The notes under the pieces are model-generated. The model was not told where the DNA came from, ran no database searches, and saw only the letters and a program-made list of their open reading frames with translations. Made by a program: the position numbers and the translations under genes. A DNA stretch of 64,000 nt from Shewanella marina JCM 15074 (GTDB lineage Bacteria > Pseudomonadota > Gammaproteobacteria > Enterobacterales > Shewanellaceae): positions 26,476 through 90,475 of the forward strand of contig NZ_BALM01000016.1 of NCBI RefSeq assembly GCF_000614975.1, in the 5' to 3' direction. Positions within the stretch are counted from its first letter, which is position 1, and each line of letters starts with the position of its first letter. Positions 1-7,943 of this stretch are shown here, piece by piece.

Positions 1-42
1 GTGGATTACTTCAAATTGATGTTCCACAGCTGGTTTAACTAA
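1..42 (+). CDS. dacA: C-terminus of D-alanyl-D-alanine carboxypeptidase (PBP5, DacA), partial
   Basis: The first 42 bases read in frame as thirteen residues ending in FHSWFN and a TAA stop. This is the amphipathic C-terminal tail typical of DacA/PBP5, which anchors the enzyme to the periplasmic face of the inner membrane. The rest of the gene lies left of the window. In this group dacA is usually followed by ybeD, lipB and lipA, as here, which supports the call. The short length limits certainty. Confidence 0.75.
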   Translation: MDYFKLMFHSWFN

Positions 43-50
43 TCGCTTTG

Positions 51-77
51 AAAAACCACCTTAGGGTGGTTTTTTTA
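51..77 (+). terminator. Rho-independent terminator after dacA
   Basis: An ACCACC / GGTGGT stem with a four-base loop is followed by a run of seven T. It sits directly behind the dacA stop and separates it from ybeD. Confidence 0.85.
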
Positions 78-138
78 TGACGTTAATCGGGCAAATTAGA
101 TATAATTTAATTATTGAACGTATTAAAGAGAAAAACTT

Positions 139-405
139 ATGCTAGATACAACATTTGATCAGTTACTCGAGTTTCCAACAGCATTCCCGTTTAAAGTGGT
201 TGGTGATGCCGATCCTGCATTAGCAGACAAAGTAGTGAGTGTGGTACAGAAACACATTCCAGGTGATTATTCGCCAACGACTAAAGCATCAAGCAAAGGT
301 ACTTATAACTCAGTTACAATTAATGTATTAGTGAACAGTAAAGAAGAAATTGAAACTCTTTACAAAGATCTTGCTGCGATTGAAGGCGTGCGCCGCGTAC
401 TGTAA
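139..405 (+). CDS. ybeD: YbeD family protein (DUF493)
   Basis: The 88-residue protein matches YbeD in size and in its FPFKVVG start, with the C-terminal IEGVRRVL pattern of the DUF493 ACT-like fold. Its role is not settled. The family is nearly always found between dacA and lipB, and this neighbourhood is the strongest support. The ATG follows an AGAGAAAAACTT stretch that gives a weak purine-rich ribosome site. It has its own terminator, so it appears to be a single-gene unit. Confidence 0.93.
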   Translation: MLDTTFDQLLEFPTAFPFKVVGDADPALADKVVSVVQKHIPGDYSPTTKASSKGTYNSVTINVLVNSKEEIETLYKDLAAIEGVRRVL

Positions 406-433
406 GTATCATAATCACTATTCTAGATTGTCT

Positions 434-466
434 AAAAAGGAAAGCTCGGTTAGCTTTCCTTTTTTA
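434..466 (+). terminator. Rho-independent terminator after ybeD
   Basis: A GGAAAGCT / AGCTTTCC stem with loop CGGTT is followed by six T, about 30 bases after the ybeD stop. Confidence 0.85.
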
Positions 467-698
467 TTAACTCACCCGTGCTGATATGTTAAAAATAAAT
501 ACATTATCTTGTTAAATTCGATTCAAATTTACGGTTGCACAGCAATCACCTAGCATATAAAACCATACAAAATAATGATCTTGATCATTTATCCTGCGCA
601 ACATCACATCAAGCATGAAGATGCAATGTGATCCAGCTTACATTTCGCCATTGAAACGGTATAATAGAGCCATTCATCATGTTACTGGGAATGCCATC

Positions 699-1350
699 TT
701 GCAAGAACAAGTTTTACATATCCGCAACTTAGGTAGCAAGATTATGCCGATGTTTGGCATGCGATGCAGCACTATACGGAAAACCGTGATCAATCAAGTC
801 CAGACGAACTGTGGATTGTTGAACACAACCCTGTTTTTACCCAAGGGCAAGCTGGCAAAAATGAACATATTTTAAATAGCGGCGATATCCCAGTTATTCA
901 AGTAGACCGAGGTGGTCAAGTCACCTACCACGGACCGGGACAATTAGTGATCTATCCTCTACTTGATATCAAACGCATGAAACACGGTGTTAGACAACTC
1001 GTAACAGATATCGAACAAAGCATTATTAGCATGTTGGCTCAATATCAAATTGATGCCTATGCTAAAGCCGATGCCCCCGGTGTTTATGTCGATGGAAAAA
1101 AATCGCCTCACTGGGACTTAGAATAAAAAAAGGCTGTTCATTCCATGGCCTTGCACTCAATGTTGATATGGATTTATCCCCTTTCTTACGTATTAACCCA
1201 TGCGGTTACGCTGGCCTAGAAATGGCACAATGCAAGTCATTGGCTGGCCCACAAACCGTAGCGGAAGCAGCAACTCAATTAATATCTCAATTTAGCCGTC
1301 GACTTGGTTTTACTAAGTTAGCTCACCATGAAGGATTAACCGATATATGA
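699..1350 (+). pseudogene. lipB: Octanoyltransferase LipB, reading frame broken by two single-base deletions
   Basis: LipB moves octanoyl groups from acyl carrier protein to lipoyl domains, the first step of lipoate assembly. The pieces read in order: VLHIRNLG from a TTG start near 699; then the next frame from MQHYT with [14 protein letters not shown] and the signature [13 protein letters not shown]; then a third frame with [14 protein letters not shown] and [10 protein letters not shown]. The first break is at an AA pair at 738-739 (one A missing). The second is at the seven-A run 1096-1102, where eight would restore [16 protein letters not shown]. The catalytic Lys and Cys regions are present once repaired. 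The stop overlaps the lipA start (ATGA), so the two are coupled. Sequencing error is more likely than a true null. The exact start is uncertain. Confidence 0.85.
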
Positions 1351-2312
1351 ATAGGCCGGAACGCATGCAGCCTGGGGTAAAACTCAGAGATGCCGAAAAA
1401 GTGGCTCGTATCCCAGTTAAAGTTGTGCCATCTGAGCGCGAGGATATGTTGCGTAAACCAAGCTGGTTAAAAATTAAATTACCCGCATCAAGTCAACGTA
1501 TTGAAGATATTAAAGGCGCTTTGCGCAGTCATGGTTTGCACTCAGTATGTGAGGAGGCATCATGCCCTAACCTTGCCGAATGCTTTAACCACGGTACGGC
1601 AACCTTTATGATTCTAGGTGCGATTTGTACCCGTCGCTGCCCATTTTGCGATGTTGCTCATGGTCGCCCGTTAAAGCCTGATGCTAACGAGCCACTCAAG
1701 CTTGCTGAAACTATTCGCGATATGAAACTCAAATATGTGGTTATTACCTCAGTTGATCGTGATGACTTACGTGATGGTGGCGCGCAGCATTTTGCTGATT
1801 GTATCCGTGAGATCCGCAAACTTAATCCACATATCAAAATTGAAACATTAGTACCTGATTTCCGTGGTCGTATTGATGCCGCACTGGATATCTTAGCGAC
1901 TGAGCCACCCGATGTATTTAACCACAACTTAGAAACGGCGCCAGCGCATTATCGCAGGGCTCGACCAGGTGCCAATTATCAATGGTCGCTAGACTTACTC
2001 AAGCGCTTTAAAGAAAGACATCCAAATATTCCGACTAAATCAGGTTTGATGATGGGGCTTGGTGAAACCAATGAAGAAATTGTGCAGGTGCTGAAAGACC
2101 TACGCAGTCATAACGTTGAAATGCTGACTTTAGGCCAGTATCTACAACCGTCTAAGTTCCATTTACCAGTTGCGCGTTATGTACCACCAGCAGAGTTTGA
2201 TCAATTAAAGCATATTGCAGAGGAGCTTGGCTTCACTCACGCGGCTTGTGGTCCATTGGTACGTTCTAGCTATCATGCAGACTTGCAAGCGCAAGGTAAA
2301 GAAGTTAAATAA
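1347..2312 (+). CDS. lipA: Lipoyl synthase (radical SAM)
   Basis: LipA inserts two sulfur atoms into octanoyl groups on lipoyl domains, completing the lipoate cofactor. The 321-residue protein has the radical-SAM motif CTRRCPFC and, before it, the auxiliary cluster cysteines [12 protein letters not shown]. It also has the later GLMMGLGE and the C-terminal RSSYHA serine motif that ligates the auxiliary cluster. The length is normal for the family. The start codon overlaps the lipB stop by four bases, indicating translational coupling. Confidence 0.98.
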   Translation: MNRPERMQPGVKLRDAEKVARIPVKVVPSEREDMLRKPSWLKIKLPASSQRIEDIKGALRSHGLHSVCEEASCPNLAECFNHGTATFMILGAICTRRCPFCDVAHGRPLKPDANEPLKLAETIRDMKLKYVVITSVDRDDLRDGGAQHFADCIREIRKLNPHIKIETLVPDFRGRIDAALDILATEPPDVFNHNLETAPAHYRRARPGANYQWSLDLLKRFKERHPNIPTKSGLMMGLGETNEEIVQVLKDLRSHNVEMLTLGQYLQPSKFHLPVARYVPPAEFDQLKHIAEELGFTHAACGPLVRSSYHADLQAQGKEVK

Positions 2313-2329
2313 AGCTCGCTTGTAACAAT

Positions 2330-2361
2330 AAAAAACAGCGCATAAAGCGCTGTTTTTTTAT
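2330..2361. terminator. Bidirectional terminator between lipA and rimI
   Basis: An ACAGCGC / GCGCTGT stem is flanked by A-rich sequence on one side and seven T on the other, so it can end both lipA and the leftward rimI-holD transcript. Confidence 0.85.
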
Positions 2362-2376
2362 CTCATCAAACTCTAA

Positions 2377-2820
2377 CTAATGCGCCATAATCGGCTTTTG
2401 CATCAAAATAGCATCTTCCACGCCGGCATCGGTTGGGTAATATCCCTTGCGACACCCCGTTTCAATAAAGCCTAACTTGCGATATAAAGCTAGAGCGGCA
2501 CTATTTGACTGACGAACTTCAAGCAAAATTTGCTCAGCCTCAGTGGTCAATAAAAAGGCCTCAATGTAATCCATCAAGGTTTGACCAATGTGTTGCCCTT
2601 GCGCGCTGGGATCAACACAGATGTCAATAATACTCGACTCTTCAAATAGTTGATGCACAATCACAAAGCCCACTAACACCTCTTCTTGGTATGCACCAAA
2701 ACAGGAGTAAAACCGGCCAAAGCAGCTCTCTATCGATGCTAAACTCATTGGATGAGAATGTGCTGCAATCGCAATTTTAGCCATTGCAGGAGCTTGTGCC
2801 TGAGTTAATAATTCAATCAT
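2377..2820 (-). CDS. rimI: Ribosomal-protein-alanine N-acetyltransferase RimI (GNAT family)
   Basis: RimI acetylates the N-terminal alanine of ribosomal protein S18, itself encoded in this window at 12.3 kb. The 147-residue protein has the GNAT acetyl-CoA loop QGQHIGQTL, then EVRQSNSAALALYRKLGF, the usual RimI motif with the active-site region. It lies 11 bases downstream of holD, and holD-rimI is a common pairing in Gammaproteobacteria. Other GNAT functions cannot be excluded from sequence alone, but the context favours RimI. Confidence 0.88.
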   Translation of the reverse strand: MIELLTQAQAPAMAKIAIAAHSHPMSLASIESCFGRFYSCFGAYQEEVLVGFVIVHQLFEESSIIDICVDPSAQGQHIGQTLMDYIEAFLLTTEAEQILLEVRQSNSAALALYRKLGFIETGCRKGYYPTDAGVEDAILMQKPIMAH

Positions 2821-2831
2821 TCTTACACTCG

Positions 2832-3170
2832 TTACTTAACGCTTTCCTTAGCTTGCCAAATATTGCGCCATAGCATTTGTTTCGCTTCACTATGACTCAG
2901 TAATGAAGCGAATGGCGCAGAATAAATCACCCCAGCTTTTTTGGGTATTGCCACTTTACGTAAATCCCACAACACTAAATCCTGCTTACGGGGCTTATCA
3001 GTAAATTGGCATTGCGACTCATCATACCCAAGTAGGGCTAAAACTGATGAGACCAGAGGTTGGTTAACAAGTTCAGCAGGATGATCGCTTAATATCGTAG
3101 GTATGGGTCCTAACGGCCGCCTTTTCCACGTGCTAATACCAAGCGCTGATAAATATGCCTGTTTTTCCAT
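2832..3170 (-). CDS. holD: DNA polymerase III psi subunit (HolD)
   Basis: Psi links the chi subunit and the clamp-loader complex of the replicative polymerase. The 112-residue protein opens with the family pattern YLSALGISTW, followed by a proline-rich stretch and a C-terminal MLWRNIWQ. It is shorter than the E. coli protein and the family diverges quickly, so the adjacent rimI gene carries much of the identification. Confidence 0.75.
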   Translation of the reverse strand: MEKQAYLSALGISTWKRRPLGPIPTILSDHPAELVNQPLVSSVLALLGYDESQCQFTDKPRKQDLVLWDLRKVAIPKKAGVIYSAPFASLLSHSEAKQMLWRNIWQAKESVK

Positions 3171-3312
3171 GGTGTGCGCTTACCTAACATAAAAAATGAG
3201 CGTATTTGCTAAAAATTTCAGCAAATAATCGATTAAAGTAATCCATTTTACCCGATATGCAATGCTCTGCTTGGCTATATTATTACCACAGATAAATTGT
3301 GGAGATAAAAAA

Positions 3313-3783
3313 ATGAATTCAATTAATATCGGTATCGATAGCCAAGACCGCCAAGATATTGCTGCAGGTTTAAATCAGTTATTGGCTGATAGCTATAGCC
3401 TATATTTAAAAACCCACAGCTTTCATTGGAACGTAACAGGCCCTATGTTTAACACATTACATTTAATGTTTGAGACTCAATATACTGAGTTAGCATTAGC
3501 TGTGGATGTGATAGCAGAACGCGTTAGAGCACTAGGTGAGCGCGCCCTTGGCTCATACAGTGCTTATGCTAAACGCACTGAAATTAGTGAAGATAATGGC
3601 GTAACAGACGCAAATGAAATGCTTAAGCAGTTACTTGAAGGTCAAGAGATTGTCATTCGTAACGCTCGTAAACTGTATCCATTAGTTGAAAAAGCTAATG
3701 ACGAAGCGACTGCGGACTTACTGACTCAACGTATCCAGCAACATGAAAAAACAGCTTGGATGTTACGCAGTATGTTGGCTTAA
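3313..3783 (+). CDS. dps: Dps-like DNA-binding / ferritin-like protein
   Basis: Dps proteins form 12-subunit cages that oxidise and store iron and protect DNA during starvation and peroxide stress. The 156-residue protein carries the ferroxidase residues in HSFHWNVTGPMF and in ETQYTELALAVDVIAERVRALG, the signature of the Dps/MrgA family. The start was placed at 3313 because GTGGAGAT stands just upstream; an in-frame start 51 bases earlier would add an unlikely extension. The lysine-rich DNA-binding N-tail of E. coli Dps is missing, so binding to DNA is not certain. It is a single-gene unit with its own terminator. Confidence 0.93.
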   Translation: MNSINIGIDSQDRQDIAAGLNQLLADSYSLYLKTHSFHWNVTGPMFNTLHLMFETQYTELALAVDVIAERVRALGERALGSYSAYAKRTEISEDNGVTDANEMLKQLLEGQEIVIRNARKLYPLVEKANDEATADLLTQRIQQHEKTAWMLRSMLA

Positions 3784-3814
3784 TCGTAACGTTTAAATAT
3801 AACAATGTCGTGCA

Positions 3815-3844
3815 AAATCCCCGCCCTTCCGCGGGGATTTTTTA
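3815..3844 (+). terminator. Terminator after dps
   Basis: AATCCCCGC / GCGGGGATT stem followed by a T run, about 35 bases after the dps stop. Confidence 0.85.
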
Positions 3845-3874
3845 TCATATTCGAAACAAGATAAAGCAATATAG

Positions 3875-3901
3875 AAAAACACCGCCATTATTGACGGTGC
3901 T
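3875..3901 (-). terminator. Terminator for the leftward His-tail gene
   Basis: Read leftward, a GCACCGTCA / TGGCGGTG hairpin runs into TTTTTC. It lies 20 bases past the stop of the gene at 3921. Confidence 0.75.
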
Positions 3902-3920
3902 GACTTATGTCTAAATCTTA

Positions 3921-4514
3921 TTAATCATGATGATGGTGGTGATGACTACCACAACCGCAACTCGGGGCGGCAACAACACTTTGAATAGCTTGTAGATTGA
4001 CTTGCGTCATTAAATCTTCAGTCGTCAATGTATTTAGAAGGTGCACATTTTCCGCATTAACAGCATTCACATCTGTCATAGTACGTTGCGCCTTAACTGC
4101 TGCAACAATTTGTGCTGTGATAGCAGTATTAACAGAAAAATCACGAATCACTTTTAACTGGCTATTTGCGGTATCAATCACCAGCATAGAAAACGATAGT
4201 GTGTCATGCATTAATTCATGATCATCAAAGAAGTCATCAGGGATAGCTAATGCATTAAATTGAATATCAAATGCTAACTCACCTAATTTTAATACCACTA
4301 AGCAGCCACCATTGTCAGTTTGCATCACACCTAACTCAGCTCCCACTTGCTCAAGCATTGCTTGCTCGTCTGCAGTAATATTACCAAGTCCGACAAAGAC
4401 AGTATTAGGTAAGTCATGACGAAATAATTCTAACATTGCACCATCGCCAAATTTAAAAGGATGGTTTTCAATCACCTGCCCAACTTGAAATGGGTTATCA
4501 TGCTGCTTTGCCAT
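3921..4514 (-). CDS. Protein of unknown function with a natural CGCG-SHHHHHHD C-terminal tail
   Basis: I do not recognise this 197-residue family. It has no signal peptide or membrane segment, so it should be cytoplasmic. Most of it is mixed alpha/beta in appearance and acidic. The C-terminus is striking: CGCG, then six consecutive histidines and a final Asp, a likely binding site for Ni, Zn or Cu. SlyD and HypB carry His-rich tails too, but no FKBP or P-loop motif is visible here. ATG is preceded by GAGGTAACTGACT, a good ribosome site. It is a single-gene unit between dps and an AT-rich gap. Confidence 0.8.
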   Translation of the reverse strand: MAKQHDNPFQVGQVIENHPFKFGDGAMLELFRHDLPNTVFVGLGNITADEQAMLEQVGAELGVMQTDNGGCLVVLKLGELAFDIQFNALAIPDDFFDDHELMHDTLSFSMLVIDTANSQLKVIRDFSVNTAITAQIVAAVKAQRTMTDVNAVNAENVHLLNTLTTEDLMTQVNLQAIQSVVAAPSCGCGSHHHHHHD

Positions 4515-4850
4515 AGTCAGTTACCTCTAATTTAAATGTCATATTATTGACCGATGAGAGTATTGTAACTATTACGCCTAGATAGGCAATATAGCTAAAA
4601 TACAAAACACTATTACCTGAGTGTAATAACCAGTAAAACCCAATCCACATTTTTAAAATCAAACGCTGAACAATCATTTCTCAAGCCATCTGACTATTTA
4701 ATATTAATAAATTATTCTCACAGTGATTATATTTTATAAAACGAATTGAGATAGCATATCGGTTTTTCGTTATTTATTGGCTATACTCATATCTCTAAAT
4801 TTATATTATTAAATAGCATCATGGATTAACTCGCATAATAAGGATATTTT
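4515..4850. other. AT-rich intergenic region, no gene seen
   Basis: This 336-base stretch separates two divergent single genes and should hold both promoters. It is strongly AT-rich with several TATAAT-like stretches, for example near 4730 and 4800. No open frame of note, RNA motif or clear operator is visible. Confidence 0.5.
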
Positions 4851-5297
4851 ATGCATTACCCTGCCATTACATTATTCCTATTACAAAATATTTTTATAGC
4901 CTCTGCAGCTCCAATGATTAATCCAGAAAAAATAAAATCAGCGTCGATAACAAAGTTACAAAGTGCGGCGATTATTTCACAAGTTAATTGGAATCAAAGC
5001 GAAGGCTGTTGCGATGGGCAATATATCTCCGGTATACAGGGACATTTTATCGGTATGCCTCATGGTACAAAAATTGATTTTTATATTGCAGATAAACTGT
5101 TTGCATCCCATATTTATTCAGGTCAACAACCCTTATATGCAATAGAGCAAAACCAAGCAACATGGATTGCAAATGGCGATGCAGTCTGGGCTACCGCAAC
5201 ATATGACAACATCACGTTGAATATACTTGGCGCTCATCGTGTTCAGTATGGCAGTAACCCTTGGGTTGACTGTTCAGCAGGTTGTAACGATAAATAA
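4851..5297 (+). CDS. Small exported protein of unknown function
   Basis: The 148-residue protein begins with a short hydrophobic segment and an ASAAP cleavage-like site near residue 20, so export to the periplasm is likely. The mature part has four cysteines (a CC pair near residue 57 and two near the end, CSAGC) that could form disulfides, and many aromatic residues suggesting a beta-rich fold. I do not recognise the family. TAAGGATATTTT before the ATG gives a fair ribosome site. The flanks are AT-rich, and the gene may be an accessory insertion. Confidence 0.7.
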   Translation: MHYPAITLFLLQNIFIASAAPMINPEKIKSASITKLQSAAIISQVNWNQSEGCCDGQYISGIQGHFIGMPHGTKIDFYIADKLFASHIYSGQQPLYAIEQNQATWIANGDAVWATATYDNITLNILGAHRVQYGSNPWVDCSAGCNDK

Positions 5298-5415
5298 AAG
5301 CGGTTCAAACAATGATTTAATTTCAACTAGACGTTAGATTAAATAACTATTTTTATCGTTATACTCATACCATTACAAGCAATATAAATTAACATATAAA
5401 ACAAACCGCTTAATA

Positions 5416-5440
5416 ACAAGAGAGCCGCAGCTCTCCTGCT
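5416..5440 (-). terminator. Terminator for the Omp85-type gene
   Basis: GAGAGC / GCTCTC hairpin just beyond the stop of the leftward gene at 5447, running leftward into a short T-rich stretch (TTGTTATT). Moderate quality. Confidence 0.55.
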
Positions 5441-5446
5441 ATTGTT

Positions 5447-6670
5447 TTAAAATGGCTGGTTTATCATCACCCAGGTTTGAGTACCCTCATCACTTTGGGC
5501 AAATTCAGCGCGGATCACTACAGATTCAACTTCAAAGCGAATACCGCCACCTAATGACCATGCCATATCTTGATGCAGTTCTGAGAAACTAAATTCATTG
5601 GTCACTTTACCGACTTCGGCAAATATAACCCATTGCCACCAAGGTACTTGGTATAAATTGAATAACGGCAAATCCTGTAGCGGTTGCCAATGCGGTTGTA
5701 CTCGATACTCAGCCGTATAGTTAATCGCACTGCGCCCGGTAAAACGCTTAGTTGGATAACCACGTAAGCGTTCAAAACCACCTAAGCTATTAGCAGCAAA
5801 ACTAGGCGGTCTTTGCCAGTCATTATCGCTATCAGTTTGATCCCAAGTTGGCGTATCAGCAATAAAGAAATCCAAGGCAATAATACGTTGCCGCATCCAT
5901 TGATTTGAATCTAATGGAATAAATAAACTCTGTTGTAATTGCCAGCGAGCCCAATTAACACCATCTTCAATGTTTTCACCTAAAATCCATTTAAAGCGAG
6001 TTTGACCACCTTGGCTACTATTACGCCCTAAATTACGATTATCCCAAGCTAATTCAATTTCAATGCCTTGCACCTCAGATATCATTTCAGGTGCTAACTG
6101 CAACTCTCGTTTTTGCCAAAAAGGGGTAAATTGAATACTGCTCACACCTGAAGTACGAGGATCCCAACTGATAGGCTGTTGACTTGGAAATAAGCTTCTT
6201 GCGGCGCCATGACGTCCCTTGCCCCAAGGCAATACATATTTTGCATGCAACTTGGCGAAAGCCTCATCGCCAATGGTAAGCAGACCAGCGTCATTCAGAT
6301 TGGGAACTTCATAACTCGGTAGAAAATAATTAGCTTCAGTGTAGTGACCCTGATAATACTCTACAGAAAAGAGCCAACTATCGAGCTTAGGCAATTGATA
6401 GTGGTAGGCACCAATATAATTCACCCAGCTCTGATTTGAGCTATATAACCCTAAGCCAAATACAGATGCCTGCACTTGGCCTGCATGTTTGATAACTCCA
6501 GCGCCACCGAGCGCTACGCCCATATTGTCAGATGAAAATGCAAAAGGAACCGCTTCAAAATCAGCACTTAGCTCTGGTAATGACACTGGCGACAATTCAC
6601 TCGCCTTTACCGACATACTCATCAACATCAATAATGAACATACCGTAATCCATGATTTCCCTATGCGCAT
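5447..6670 (-). CDS. Omp85-superfamily outer-membrane beta-barrel protein without visible POTRA domains
   Basis: The 407-residue protein has a signal peptide (hydrophobic stretch to about residue 22, VKASE cleavage region) and a long series of alternating beta-strand segments ending in a terminal Phe, as outer-membrane barrels do. The segment GGFERLRGYP resembles the conserved RGY/RGF lock motif in strand-loop 6 of the Bac_surface_Ag (Omp85) barrel. Length leaves room for a 16-strand barrel but not for POTRA repeats. It could be a lone barrel acting in transport or insertion, or a porin-like protein. The function is not known. Confidence 0.7.
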   Translation of the reverse strand: MRIGKSWITVCSLLMLMSMSVKASELSPVSLPELSADFEAVPFAFSSDNMGVALGGAGVIKHAGQVQASVFGLGLYSSNQSWVNYIGAYHYQLPKLDSWLFSVEYYQGHYTEANYFLPSYEVPNLNDAGLLTIGDEAFAKLHAKYVLPWGKGRHGAARSLFPSQQPISWDPRTSGVSSIQFTPFWQKRELQLAPEMISEVQGIEIELAWDNRNLGRNSSQGGQTRFKWILGENIEDGVNWARWQLQQSLFIPLDSNQWMRQRIIALDFFIADTPTWDQTDSDNDWQRPPSFAANSLGGFERLRGYPTKRFTGRSAINYTAEYRVQPHWQPLQDLPLFNLYQVPWWQWVIFAEVGKVTNEFSFSELHQDMAWSLGGGIRFEVESVVIRAEFAQSDEGTQTWVMINQPF

Positions 6671-6778
6671 ACTTCAGCACTACCCATCAAAAAAATAGTT
6701 AGCGATTATTTCATTTTGCTGAATTGATCACGATAAATTAATGCATTGGATATATAAAAATGCCAAATAGATCACATA

Positions 6779-6808
6779 CAAAAAACGCAGCTTATTCGCT
6801 GCGTTTTA
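6779..6808 (-). terminator. Terminator after alr
   Basis: Read leftward, AACGCAGC / GCTGCGTT stem followed by six T, about 17 bases beyond the alr stop. Confidence 0.8.
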
Positions 6809-6824
6809 ATCATAATCTTAACGT

Positions 6825-7904
6825 CTATTCATCAATACAAACAGCAACACGAGGCGTTAACTTGGTCACCAATTCATAAGCAATCGTGCCAATATGCTCA
6901 GCCACCACTTCAACAGGAAGAGAGGCTCCCCATAATTCGACTTCATCACCTACAGCATCAGTTGCAGCAACACCTAAGTCAACGGTCAGCATATCCATAG
7001 CCACCCTGCCAACAATCGGTACTTGACGGCCATTAACCCAAACTGGCGTACCATCACCTGCATTGCGAGGATAACCATCACCATAACCAATAGCTACCAC
7101 ACCGAGAGTGGTATCTTTGTCAGACGTCCAATAGCCACCGTAGCCCACAGGCTCGCCCGCTTTATTTTGGCGAACGGCGATCAACTTTGACTTGAGAGAC
7201 ATCACGGGCTGTAAGTCGTGACAATCACCGCGATCGCCAGCAACAGGTGACACGCCATATAAACCGATACCAGGGCGGATCCAATCCGCTTGGGTTTGTG
7301 GCCAGAAAATCGCACCGGCAGTATTTGCCATGGTACGCTCGCCGGGCAAATGCTCAGTCAGCGCATTAAACGTTGCTAACTGCATCGCCGTAAAATCAAC
7401 TTCAGGCTCATCTGCTCTGGCAAAATGAGTCATCATATTAATCGGTTTAGCCACCTGCTCACAGGCTAATAGACGTTGGTAAATTGCTTCAAATTCGTCA
7501 GGTAAAAAACCTAAACGATGCATACCGGAGTCAATCTTAAGCCATACCGTTACAGGCTTATCCAATTTAGCCTGCTCAAGCATCTCGACTTGCGAAATAT
7601 GATGAACGGCCGTATCAATATTATGATTAACTAATAAAGGTAAGTCGCTGGCACAAAAGAACCCTTCAAGTAACAGCAATTTTGCCTTTATGCCACCCGC
7701 TCTAAGTTGTAGTGCTTCTTGCAACCGAGCTAAACCAAAGCCATCTGCATCATTTAAGCAGTTAGCCACATTTAATAAACCATGGCCATAAGCGTTAGCC
7801 TTAACCACTGCCATCACCTTGCTTTGCGGCGCAATTTGACGAAGCTTAGCTAAGTTATTGCGCAAAGCGGGACGGCTAATCTCTACTCTAGGAAAGGGTT
7901 TCAA
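6825..7904 (-). CDS. alr: Alanine racemase
   Basis: Alr interconverts L- and D-alanine with PLP, supplying D-alanine for peptidoglycan. The 359-residue protein has the PLP-lysine motif [10 protein letters not shown] (Lys35) and the C-terminal GYGDGYPR and GRVAMDM motifs that contribute the catalytic Tyr and the dimer-interface active site. Length is typical. It follows dnaB by 39 bases on the same strand, and dnaB-alr is a conserved order, so it is probably co-transcribed. Confidence 0.97.
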   Translation of the reverse strand: MKPFPRVEISRPALRNNLAKLRQIAPQSKVMAVVKANAYGHGLLNVANCLNDADGFGLARLQEALQLRAGGIKAKLLLLEGFFCASDLPLLVNHNIDTAVHHISQVEMLEQAKLDKPVTVWLKIDSGMHRLGFLPDEFEAIYQRLLACEQVAKPINMMTHFARADEPEVDFTAMQLATFNALTEHLPGERTMANTAGAIFWPQTQADWIRPGIGLYGVSPVAGDRGDCHDLQPVMSLKSKLIAVRQNKAGEPVGYGGYWTSDKDTTLGVVAIGYGDGYPRNAGDGTPVWVNGRQVPIVGRVAMDMLTVDLGVAATDAVGDEVELWGASLPVEVVAEHIGTIAYELVTKLTPRVAVCIDE

Positions 7905-7943
7905 AAAATAACCTTGTGTACACTAAATCAATATAGGCAACTA

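Noticed and set aside
570..600. AATGATC-TT-GATCATT near the lipB upstream region as a Fnr or CRP site
   Set aside because: The half-sites do not fit TTGAT-N4-ATCAA or TGTGA-N6-TCACA well enough to call an operator.
615..698. An ATG at 615 in frame with the first part of lipB
   Set aside because: The 28 added residues do not fit LipB, whose N-terminus begins near VLHIRNLG; a TTG near 699 is a better start.
3921..4514. Reading the His-tail gene as slyD
   Set aside because: Only the His-rich tail is shared; no FKBP peptidyl-prolyl isomerase motifs are present.
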